In this document: positions 33,647-42,151 of the stretch, in pieces | Layout of the letters: every line of letters begins with the position of its first letter | Position numbering within the stretch: the stretch's first letter is position 1 | Source of the DNA: Massariosphaeria phaeospora | Lineage: Eukaryota > Ascomycota > Dothideomycetes > Pleosporales | Length of the DNA: 64,000 nt | NCBI GenBank assembly: GCA_011032825.1 | Contig: JAADJZ010000003.1 | Span: 1,116,001-1,180,000, forward strand | Reading direction: 5' to 3' | Notes under the pieces: generated by a model | The model's database searches: none | The model's input: the letters and a program-made list of their open reading frames with translations, nothing else | What the model was told of the DNA's origin: nothing | Made by a program: the position numbers and the translations under genes

Positions 33647-33941
33647 CGTATTTGTGATAAATGTAGGTGATAATGAGGCTGGTTGTAGTACGTAGGTAGG
33701 TAGAGGCAGAAAGTGGGGTGGCAGAAGGTTAGGTGGCGGATTTACAGGCTAAATTCTGTGTGGGGTAGCCCGTGCGCTGCTGCAGAGGCTGCAGCCTTGG
33801 CTAGCGCCTCGCCGCCAGCCACTCAAAACACGCACCTCTGCTGCAGCCTCTGCAGCCTCCTCACCTGCCGTAATTATCACGAATAATTATCACGACTTTC
33901 TACTCTCTACACTACACCTATTACGCATCAATCCTTCCGCG
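33647..33941. promoter_or_regulatory. Bidirectional promoter between acidic protein and H3-like gene
   Basis: The 295-bp region separates two divergent starts. It contains a perfect 16-bp inverted repeat, GCTGCAGAGGCTGCAG at 33779-33794 and its complement at 33841-33856, and two copies of TTATCACGA (33873-33894), which in reverse contain TGATAA, the core of GATA-factor sites. Confidence 0.6.
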
Positions 33942-34494
33942 ATGGCCCGCACCAAGCAAACCAACCGCCACCACCCTGCTACCGGCGGCAAGGTTCCGCG
34001 AAAGCCTCTCGCAGCAAAAGCAACTCGCAAATCTAGCAATCCGTACAAGAACAAGAAGAAACCAACAACAGGTGGTGTGAAGAAGCCTTACTGCTGGAAG
34101 CAAGGGAGTAAGTTATCACAGCAGTCAATTGCAGCCTTGTCTCTAACAACATGCAGCTGTTGCGTTGCGCGAAATTCGACGATACCAGAAATCGACTGAG
34201 CTCCTCATGCGCAAACTGCCATTTAGTCGGCTAGTTCGCGAGATTGCGCAAGAGTTTAAGCCTGATCTACGCTTCCAAGCTAGTGCAATTGAGGCTATAC
34301 AAGAAGTAACAGAGGCCTTTCTGATCGGCATCTTCGAAGGTATAGCTTCCTACCTGTTGCTAGGTGCAGGGCTAACTTTAACAGATACCAATATTAACGC
34401 CATACACGCGAAACGGGTGACGATCAACACGAGGGACATGAATCTAGCACAGAGATACTACAAGAAGTACAAGGAGGGTTCGCAGCAAATGTAG
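33942..34494 (+). CDS. Histone H3 variant carried by the hAT element (no K9)
   Basis: Three exons (33942-34107, 34157-34339, 34385-34494) join in frame to 152 aa, against 136 for canonical H3. The first residues are MARTKQT as in H3 (K4 present), but the next residues are [10 protein letters not shown] instead of the usual ARKSTGGK, so K9 and S10 are replaced by His. K14-, K18- and K23-like lysines remain, and TRKS keeps a K27 equivalent. After an insertion ([10 protein letters not shown]), TGGVKKP resumes. The fold is well kept: [63 protein letters not shown]. Loop 1 has the canonical H3 length, unlike CENP-A. The C-terminus is a longer basic [12 protein letters not shown] tail. Introns are 49 and 45 nt; host H3 genes also commonly have introns, so retro-origin is not implied. 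Confidence 0.93.
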
Positions 34495-34679
34495 GAGCTG
34501 AAGTCTAGTTGCTGCTTGTTCTAGCGGTATAAGGCTATAATGATTCTGAATTTTCTAGCGATACCTAGCGTAGACGTTGCTCTGTACTTAGCTATTAGAA
34601 TGCAACTGATCCTACGCTGTGATAACAATCTGTGATAAACTTAAGCAACCTGTACTCTGCTAACGTCGAAATACAACAT

Positions 34680-34880
34680 GTAAACTCTAAATATAACAAC
34701 CCAACTATAACCCAACCATAACCTAGAGCCCGTGCGAGATAACCCAACCTTAACCCGAGGTCTGTGCGACCCAACCCAACCATAACCCTGTACTAGCGTT
34801 GAAAGATTGGGTATATGAGTAGGGTTGGGTCAGGGTTATAAAAAAGGCAACCCAACCTTAACCCAACCTCTACCCATTCG
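34680..34880 (-). repeat. Right subterminal telomere-like repeats of the hAT element
   Basis: Imperfect TAACCC, CCCAACC and TTAACCC units, mirror image of the array at the left end. Confidence 0.75.
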
Positions 34881-35065
34881 CCAGCCTAAATGTACCTTTA
34901 ATATCTTAATATTTCATCTTTTTCGTGTTGATGAGGGAGGATTTCCGTACTAAACTAGTATAGTATAGAATATACCTACAGGCTACAGTGTAACTTTGTG
35001 TACATAGAGATACCTCGCACTAAACTTTTTTTAGGGTGTATGCGGTATTACGGACTGCACCAATA

Positions 35066-36093
35066 TAGAAGACGCGCCGGCGCGCCAAGTCCCGAACGCG
35101 TTGAGAGTACTTCAACTTCAGCGGCGAGAAGCAGACCACATCTAGCGGCTAGAGGATATGGGATGAATAGGCTGGCATGCAGAGCGTAAGGATCTTGTTC
35201 TCAAGGCAATAGTCCTTGAAATCCTGAGATTGGTGGCTCTCATGGCCGTCCAGAATAAGCAGCTGATACTCCCCTACCTGACGCGCCTTTGTGTGCGCGT
35301 CAAAATGCTTCAACCACCCAAGACCAAGAGCGTTGTTTGTCCAGCCGTTCTCAGAGACTGAGAGCTTCTAATTGCTAGGTATAGAATTCTCCTCGTACTA
35401 CGCTGAGATGTGAATGCGCTCTTTGTAGATAATAAAGGGCGGGATCGCGTACTCTGCGGCGCAGATGCTCTGGATAACTGTTACCCACTCCCGATCGCCT
35501 GACTGGATAAGATTAGGGCGAGTACGTCTTTGAGAGCCTGTAACGACTTTCATAGACCCAATTACGCCTATCTAGAAGCTAGTTTCGTCAAAGTTGTGCA
35601 CGTCATCGTCGTGGACGCCGTACTTGGCTTTGGTATCCCCAACAAGCTTAAACCACGCGCCAATAACCTCAGGATCTTCCTGTTGTATCCTCTGCCGGTC
35701 CTTTGCTCGATTAAAGGCCATCTTAAGCTCGCCTGAACGCGTTACGAATCTCTCAGCCCAGTTCTTGCCCACTAGCTCTCTACCCCGCGCAGCCACTAGT
35801 TTATCCCCCATATCTCCCACCTCAGACAGCCGAGGGGCAAATCCTCGCGAATCAAGGTCAAGGATATATCGAACGATCGTCTGCTCTTCAGTCGCAGTAA
35901 GCTTCTGGCTGTTTAGGGTACAATCGCGTCGTGCAGCCATTCCTTTAACGCGTCGGCTAAGGGTTGATCGGCAAACATTAAACGCAGAGGCAGCGGCGCG
36001 ATAGCTTCGGAATTAACCGGATTAGAAAGCGTGTAGGGCAAGCTCAAGCGCCCCTTCGTGATGAATTGAGGATAGTGTAGTGCGTGGAGTCAT
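35066..36093 (-). pseudogene. Pogo-like transposase of element B, N-terminal and catalytic part
   Basis: Starts ATG 36093 on the minus strand. It reads SYRAAASAFNVCRSTLSRRV (helix-turn-helix), EEQTIVRYILDLDSRGFAPR, AFNRAKDRQRIQQEDPEVI, VHNFDETSF with the first catalytic Asp, and LLILDGHESH with the second. Stops include TAA at two Gln-like positions near the start and TAG further in, consistent with RIP. It continues at 28078 after element D. Confidence 0.8.
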
Positions 36094-36409
36094 ATTATCC
36101 GAAAAGTTGATAGTTGATGCCAAGAGAATTTTGGCGCACTCGGTGGTGTGGCGCACTCGGTGGTGCTTTACGTTATATAGAGAGTCATTTTATCGCAGAG
36201 ATCTATAGAGTACTCCACTAAAAAATCTTTGCGATAATATTATTTGTACGTGGCTCTAGAGCCTCATATCCAGAATAGCTATTATTTTCGAAAATCGTGC
36301 ACGACCCGAAACCGTGCACGAGGTGCACGGGCACTGTAACGTATTCCACCACCGAGCGGGTCAACCCACCGAGTGGATCAAAAATGCTTGGCAACACGAA
36401 CTCATGCTA

Positions 36410-36913
36410 CGCATCTTCATTTTAATCGCTATTAAACAAGGAGCCTGCATACGTCGTGCTCGCATCTAACTTAGAAGATGCCTCTGTATCCTTTTTGCAC
36501 GTTCGCGCATTGTGCCCTGTCCCGCCGCAGTTCCCACAGCGCCGTAGAGCTGGTTGGGCTGTTTCTTAATTAGTACCACCACGAGCCTTCTTAGACCGTC
36601 TAGCAGCTACAGAGGCCTCTGCGGCTACCTGCGCTGCTGCAGTCTCATACTCTATAGTGCTACCTTGCTGTATCCGCTTGCGCTTACGCGATTTTCGCTT
36701 AGTTATCTCTGCTAATTGCTCTTCAAGCTCATAGATCCGAGCAGCTTGAAGAGCGTTTTAGTGCAGCATTAGTTCACTACCTTTTATAAGCTAGGAGAAG
36801 TCAGCCTGTGCAGTAATAGGCGAGCGAGTAAAAGAATCGCGTACAAGCTTTAACTAAGATCTAAACTCGTGAGTATTGCTTAGAGTCTTCGACTGCCAGG
36901 GCGTTTCTTGTAG
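36410..36913 (-). pseudogene. Pogo-like transposase of element C, C-terminal part
   Basis: Encodes on the minus strand the end of the transposase, with an intact CCHC zinc knuckle (CGNCGGTGHNARTC near 36540-36490) and a basic KRKRIQQG segment before it. Parallel to 27420-28078 in element B; interrupted by stops. Confidence 0.7.
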
Positions 36914-37127
36914 TATGGGCGACGTTCGAAAGTCCAGATCCACCCCTTAGAGGTTGAGAGGGGGCCGGGTGGACTTCGGCTATATCTAAATCATCCAGCG
37001 CCACCCAAATTACCATAGTACTGTAGAAAATGACAGAGCCATCTATAACGTACCTACGCCTCTGTGAGATGCCCCCCCGTATTGTTTGAAGCCCAAATCT
37101 GGTGTTGAGATTGCCTGCAGACTCGAG

Positions 37128-38984
37128 ATGAGTCAGCCAGCTAGCCAGCCAGGGGTCAAGCGCGCCCACAAGCCGAAAATTCGGTTCGAGCAAGGCGAGA
37201 ACCCGCCCCGACAGAAGAAGCAGAAGCAGTCCCAGGTTTTGCAGCCACTGCAGCCAAACGAGAGACAGCCTTTGCAGGAGGTGTCTGGCAACGTCGGCCT
37301 CCCGATCGATATCGATGGCGGCGCCGCCGCCGCTGGCGCACCCGGAGCCTCGCGGAGTCGGGGTTTGTTTGTAGGAGATGATGAGGATGAGGATGAGGAG
37401 GATTTTGACGACCTGTACGACGACGACGACGATCCCGGCGCTGTAGGAGGCGTTAGTACACAAAACAGAGGTAGCGAGAGAGGTGGCGAGAGAGGTGGCG
37501 AGGGAGATGGCGAGAGAGATGACGCTCTCTCGTTACCTGCGCCATCTGCACCTCCGCCATCTGCATCACCTCAGCGGATTAACAATCCGCCGTCGCCATC
37601 TTGTAGTGTTGAGATTGAGGTGCGCTGTGAGGTGCGCTGGAGGGCCTGTTTTGGCGATATGGATAAGAACCAGGTGTTAGAGGCTACCGACAGCGAGTCG
37701 GATTATAACCTAGGCGCGCTGAGTTATACGAACCTGTGGGAGTGGATTGACAACACTACGAGAGGTTTGCTGCCTAGGCGCGTAAAAGTGAGGAGCGTAC
37801 TTGCCACTGTATATCATACGAAGCAGCACAAAAAGGATAGGCTCGTCAAAAAGCTCCCAGCGTCGGATACGCGGAGGCGTAACTGGGTCAAAGTTATGGC
37901 GCTGGCAAAGTCAATTTTTGAAGAGACCTCATGGAAAACTCACATCGACTTTGACCTCATCCTAATGGACGATCCAGCGGCGCAACCTCAACTGCCTACT
38001 CCTAGTAGAGCACCTGGCGCTAGAGTTAGAAATACTGCCACCCAGATTCAAGAGGATGGTTTAGCAAGAGTTATCGTAGCAGAGCAAGCAGGTGGCGGCG
38101 TAGCTTTGGGGATACGGGATCATTGGGCGTGTAGAGATGCCCACTGTGAAAATTTTCCGCTCACTTGCTGGGTGCGGCGTAGAGAGGGTCAACCGGATCA
38201 GTTTGAGAACCACTACGCCGTCAATGGCCATATAATCGCTATGTGGGCTCGTGAGGTTTCGCAGGAGCGGAGTACAATACAGGAGCCGTCGGATAACGTT
38301 CGTGTAGCGATTCTACAGGATAGGGATCGCGCTGTTGCAAATAGGACCCAGAAACGGAAAGGAGCAGGTGCGGTTGACAATGAGAACCTGGTGCGGTTAG
38401 AGAGGCAGTTACTGAGTGCTTAGGTGCAGCAAATAACTGCGCAGGCGCAGCCAGCGCCTCATACACCTAGCTCTGGCGCTGGCGCTGCTGCGTACGGCGT
38501 CAATCTAGATGTGCCTACATCTGAGATCCTACCTGCAATGTGAGCGCCTATCAAGTATCGCGTACATTGGGAGATGGTAGAGCACTCGAAAAACTTCTTC
38601 AATTGGTGGCGGCGCAACTCGCCGTACATGAAAAGAGATATCTCTGTAATAGAGAAGAAGATGTGCTGGAAACTAGGCTACGATATTAATATAGTGATAG
38701 ACTGTTCTAGCAACGGCCTTACCTTGCTTATATAGAGTTAGTACTTTGGATGGGAGCTAGTATACTACTCCTACCTGCGTACAGAGGTTAGCAGGTTTAG
38801 GTTGACGTATAAAGGCCTTACAGAGGAAAATTAAGAGAGAGTTGACGAGTGGAAACTGCGCAGCGCGCGCGGCGCCGAGCATGATGAGATGCTAGATTTA
38901 TGGCAGGATGGCCGTGGTGAGTCACATCAAATGTTCAACCCTATCAACGCACCTACTCTACAACACTACCACAACGTTAAATAA
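37128..38984 (+). pseudogene. Unknown transposon-borne protein, ~618 codons, element F
   Basis: One frame from ATG 37128 to TAA 38984. The first 431 codons are open; a TAG at 38421 and four more stops follow, without frameshift. The N-terminus is basic (KRAHKPKIRFEQGENPPRQK), then an acidic run (GDDEDEDEEDFDDLYDDDDD), SLPAPSAPPPSASP, and the block shared with element E: TQIQEDGLARVIVAEQAGG and FENHYAVNGHIIAMWAREV. Near the end, KNFFNWWRRNSPYMKRDISV is Trp/aromatic-rich. No family recognised. The level of similarity to the copy in E is moderate, so the two elements are old relatives rather than recent duplicates. The open part could still be expressed as a truncated protein. Confidence 0.6.
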
Positions 38985-39147
38985 TTCTGAAACTTTAGGA
39001 GCTTTGTCGCTAACATGTGAATAGACACCTCCTAAATTACTGGAATTTAAAAATCGCGTTATGGTGGTTGCGCACGCAGCTACCAAAACAGAGTTGAAAG
39101 TTGCATGAAAACGCTCTAACGTTTGACATCCGTGACTGCACGCTAAC

Positions 39148-40128
39148 CTACACGTACCTAGACCTCTTGAACAGCTCTCTCGCGTCGCAGTAACAGCTGC
39201 TCTGTATGCCTAGCTCTAAAAAGTATCCAAAATTATCAAACACTGCCGCCTGCAGGTAGTGTTTGCGAAGCCACGTCTTCAACCGATGGAAACTTGACTC
39301 TATCGGGTTGAAATCTGGCGAGTATGGCGGCAGGTACTCTAGTATAACGCCAGCGTCCTTACAGAGCTGTTTGATACGGCCTCCTCGATGTATTGACGCG
39401 TTATCCAGTACAATAATTGACCTGGGTCCTGGGTAGGGCGAACAACGCGGCAGTACGTCCTCGATGAGAAACTCCTCGATGCTCTCTGCAGTGATTGATC
39501 CCTGGTAAATCCGGTGGGCGATGTATCCTTCTGTTGCTATAGCAGGCAGAATACTCCATCTTTCTGAGCGCTTGATCGGATAGGCTGGCTCACAAGGCAT
39601 ACCCAGAGGAGACCACCCATATTTCCTATCGCCTGTACGCTCGTTGGCAGCGCTCTCATCAAGGCAAACAACTTGATCCGCATCCCAGGACTGTAGCCTT
39701 GCCTTAAACACCGCTCGGAGCACCTCACTGCGCTCTCTAGCTTTCCTAGTTACTGCTTTATAACTCCAGTCGGCCTGCCGCAGCGCTCTGTAGATCACAC
39801 TGCGAGAAACAGTAAGGTCGTGTGTATCGTATAAGAACTCCATCATCTCCTCAATATACTGAGTAGGTCTCCCCTCCAAAAACGACAACAGGCTATCCTT
39901 GTGAAACTGCCTCATATGGCCAGGTCGCCCCATCTTAACTGTACAGGGAGGATATGGCTGCCCCCACTGTTCAAGAGATAATCGAATTGCCCGGGAGACG
40001 TGTCGATGGACGCCAGTATCTCTGAGGATTTGGGAGAGGTTGAAGCCTTGATTGATACGGTCAATCACACGCTGCAGAAGCTCTGGCTGAAGCCGATAGC
40101 CATTTGGGCGAGATTTAGGGCTCTCCAT
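39148..40128 (-). CDS. Intact IS630/Tc1-type DD34E transposase
   Basis: An uninterrupted 326-aa frame starting at ATG 40128. Two N-terminal helix-turn-helix-like regions (LQPELLQRVIDRINQG; IEEMMEFLYDTHDLTVSRSV) precede the DDE_3 core: D157 in CLDESAANERTG, D242 in IIVLDNASIHRG and E277 in PPYSPDFNPIESSF. The 34 residues between D242 and E277 give the DD34E spacing of Tc1-like enzymes. All catalytic residues are present and length matches the family. It lies in element F and has a broken relative at 23990-24976. It may still be active, although its neighbour gene in the same element has stops. Confidence 0.88.
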   Translation of the reverse strand: MESPKSRPNGYRLQPELLQRVIDRINQGFNLSQILRDTGVHRHVSRAIRLSLEQWGQPYPPCTVKMGRPGHMRQFHKDSLLSFLEGRPTQYIEEMMEFLYDTHDLTVSRSVIYRALRQADWSYKAVTRKARERSEVLRAVFKARLQSWDADQVVCLDESAANERTGDRKYGWSPLGMPCEPAYPIKRSERWSILPAIATEGYIAHRIYQGSITAESIEEFLIEDVLPRCSPYPGPRSIIVLDNASIHRGGRIKQLCKDAGVILEYLPPYSPDFNPIESSFHRLKTWLRKHYLQAAVFDNFGYFLELGIQSSCYCDARELFKRSRYV

Positions 40129-40348
40129 AACGGTACAAGAACCTCAACACCAAATATAGGCTTCATATGATGGGGGAACACCTCACGTTGACAGAAAACA
40201 GCAGAAATAGGAGACTAAGATGGCTGCGTCATTTTGCCCTATACTAATCTCTATACGGAATGATGACGCAGCCATTTCCGGTTACATCCGATCTCCGCGC
40301 CTCTACGCTCTCTCAGGGGGTGGATCTGGACTTTCGCAACGCATCATA

Positions 40349-42027
40349 AGAGTGCTAGTAGGGTACGCAGCTGTACTTCAAGGCGATCCAACACTACCTG
40401 CGCGTTAATAGGGACTATCCCTAACGCCTCAAAGGCCTTTCGGCAGTTAGCTTCTGTAAACACGTCAAAAAACGCGTCTCTAAAGGCTGGCAGAAAGCTT
40501 TCTTTGTTGATATACGAGGACGCGTCGGCGTGCCAAGTCTCTAACGCGCTAAGAGTACTTGCGCTTTAGCGGCGAAAAGCAGACCACGTCAAGCAGCCAC
40601 GCAGCTAAAGGATGTGCGATGAGTGAGGTAGCATGCGGAGAGTCAAGACCCTTTGTTCAAGGCAGTAATCCTTGAAATCCTGGTTGAGGTAGCTCTCATG
40701 GCCGTCCAAAATGAGCAGCCGATACACCCCTACCTGGCGCGTCTTTGTATGCGCGTCAAAGTGCTTCAACTACTCTAGACTAAGTGCGTTGTTGGTCCAG
40801 CCGTTCTTAGAGACCGAGAGCTTCTAATTGCGCGGTATATCTGCCTTCTCGTACTACGCTGAGATGTAGACGCGTTCCTTGTAGATGATGAAGGGCGAGA
40901 TTGCGTACCTAGCATCGCAGATGGTCTGGATCTCTGTAACCTACTTGCGGTCGCCTGGCTGAACTAGCTTAGAACGAGCGCGTCTCTCTGCGCCTGTGAC
41001 GACCTTCATAGAGCCAATCACGCCTATCTAGAAGCTAGTCTCGTCAAAGTTGTGCACGTCGTTGTTGTGGACGCCGTGCTTGGCTTTAGTCTCCTCCACC
41101 AGCTTAAACCACGCGCTAATAACCGCAGGATCTTCCTGCAATATCCTTTGCCTATCCTTAGCTTAGTTAAAAGCCATTTTGAGCTCCTCTGAGCGCGTTA
41201 CAAAGCGCTTAGCCTAGTGTTTGCCAACTAGCTCACCACCGCGCACACCTAGCACTTTATCAGCTATATCTGCCACCTCGCACAGCCAGGGCGCGAATCC
41301 TCGCGAATCGAGGTCGAGTATATATTAGATAAGGCAGACCATCAGCGGCACCCCAATCCTCGTAGGCGGCACACCAGAATTTTGGTAGCAGCAACTTCAG
41401 ACGGGAATATCTCTATGAGTTTTCATCAGATTCTTATAATTCCTAGGCCAAATTAAAGAGCTCGTAAAGGCGCACATTTTCCATATACTATATAAAATTC
41501 TATCTTCTGTCGTTCAAAAGTTATTCTTAGGTGAAGTAGGTGACTTTTAGTGAGCGGTATAGCCATCCCATGTACCCTGCTTCCATCTGATCTTTTCTCT
41601 AAAGTCACCTACTTCGCCTAAGAATAACTTTTGAACGACAGAAGATAGAATTTTATATAGTATATGGAAAATGTGCGCCTTTACGAGCTCTTTAATTTGG
41701 CCTAGGAATTATAAGAATCAGATGAAAACTCATAGAGATATTCCCGTCTGAAGTTGCTGCTACCAAAATTCTGGTGTGCCGCCTACGAGGATTGGGGTGC
41801 CGCTGATGGTCTGCCTTAGATAATTGTTTGCTCTTTAGTCGCTGTGAGCTTATGGCAGTTTGCTAGCGTTTTAGGTCGAAATAGAATTCCGTGGAATCAG
41901 CGAGTTAAAGTCGTAGGAGGTACATTAAACGCCTGAGGCTTCGAAATTGGCGTGTATTGTAGGCAGAAAGGGCAAGCTGAATTCTGCCTTCGCTGTTAGA
42001 TAATTGCGCGTTTTGTTGTTGGGCCAT
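40349..42027 (-). pseudogene. Pogo-like transposase of element C, N-terminal and catalytic part
   Basis: From ATG 42027 (MAQQQNAQLSNSEGRIQLAL) through YILDLDSRGFAPWLCEV, AKDRQRILQEDPAVISAWF, VHNFDETSF and LLILDGHESYLNQD. A MITE (41332-41816) interrupts it just after KEQTII. Many TAG stops and a frame change near 41960. Inactive. Confidence 0.75.
41332..41816. repeat. Foldback MITE, 216-bp arms
   Basis: Arms 41332-41547 and 41601-41816 are almost perfect inverted repeats around a 53-bp loop; ends start AGGCAGACCATCAGCGGCAC and are flanked by TA (41330-41331; 41817-41818). The arms show little decay, so this insertion is recent or its arms are kept alike. Confidence 0.9.
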
Positions 42028-42151
42028 GTTACGTTGATGAGGGAGTAGGTAGTCTTGGCAGAAACTGATCCACTCGGTGGGTTGACCCGCTCGGTGGTGG
42101 AATACGTTACTGCATCTGTGTATATTAGATCTTTTCTCTGCACTGGCTAAT

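Larger units (their letters stand above)
28888..34888. mobile_element. Complete 6001-bp hAT transposon carrying a histone H3 gene
   Basis: The termini are inverted repeats: TACGCTGGCGAATGGGTAG at 28888 and, reversed, TAGGCTGGCGAATGGGTAG ending at 34888. Immediately outside is the same 8-bp duplication AATGTACC (28880-28887 and 34889-34896), the hallmark of hAT insertion. Inside are three intact genes: transposase (minus), acidic-tail protein (minus) and histone H3-like protein (plus). Both subterminal regions are filled with degenerate GGGTTA/TTAGGG-type repeats in inverted orientation. Confidence 0.95.
28079..35063. mobile_element. Element D: short TIR element inserted in transposase B
   Basis: Inverted ends TTGTGCAGTCCG (28079) and, reversed, TTGGTGCAGTCCG (ending 35063), continuing into ACCGCATACACC, are flanked by TA (28077-28078; 35064-35065). 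The related element C is uninterrupted at this point near 40510, which supports the boundary. Without nested insertions only about 0.5 kb remains, so D is probably a non-autonomous mariner-like element. Confidence 0.6.
27338..36173 (-). mobile_element. Element B: pogo-like transposon with 17-bp paired terminal units
   Basis: Both ends begin ACGTAAAGCAC next to TA (27336-27337; 36174-36175). Just inside, the 17-bp unit CACTACCGAGTGCGCTA is repeated twice head to tail at 27346-27379; the right end has the same arrangement inverted. It carries a transposase on the minus strand, cut in two by element D. Confidence 0.8.
21811..36336 (+). mobile_element. Element A: Fot1/pogo-type transposon, split by later insertions
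   Basis: Inverted termini starting CAGTGCCCGTGCACCTCGTG are found at 21811 and, reversed, ending at 36336, each next to a TA (21809-21810 and 36337-36338), as expected for TA-targeting Tc1/mariner-pogo elements. Removing the inserted elements E and B leaves about 2.1 kb, a normal Fot1 size, and restores the end of the transposase frame. The termini contain GTGCAC three times. Confidence 0.8.
36916..40346. mobile_element. Element F: two-gene DD34E transposon with intact transposase
   Basis: Inverted ends sharing GAAAGTCCAGATCCACCCC (36928-36946 and, reversed, about 40317-40335) are flanked by TA at 36914-36915 and 40347-40348, giving a 3.4-kb element. It carries the unknown protein (plus strand) and a DD34E transposase (minus strand) tail to tail, as in element E. 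A 14-bp inverted repeat around ATGGCTGCGTCAT lies near 40219-40275, inside the right end. Confidence 0.65.
36339..42107 (-). mobile_element. Element C: pogo-like transposon adjoining element A
   Basis: Ends begin ACGTATTCCACC, followed by two abutting 17-bp units (CCACCGAGCGGGTCAAC, CCACCGAGTGGATCAAA), inverted at the right end. Flanking TA at 36337-36338 and 42108-42109; the left TA is also the right target duplication of element A. Contains element F and a foldback MITE. Confidence 0.85.

Noticed and set aside
33942..34494. Histone variant as a CENP-A/CenH3
   Set aside because: Loop 1 has canonical H3 length and the N-terminus is ARTKQT; CENP-A types differ in both.
35530..35736. Conserved plus-strand reading frame (similar one on the minus strand at 55185-55403)
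   Set aside because: Both are antisense shadows of the pogo-like transposase; similarity comes from the opposite strand.
36337..36338. Elements A and C as one large composite transposon
   Set aside because: Each has its own matched pair of inverted ends; they only share a TA.
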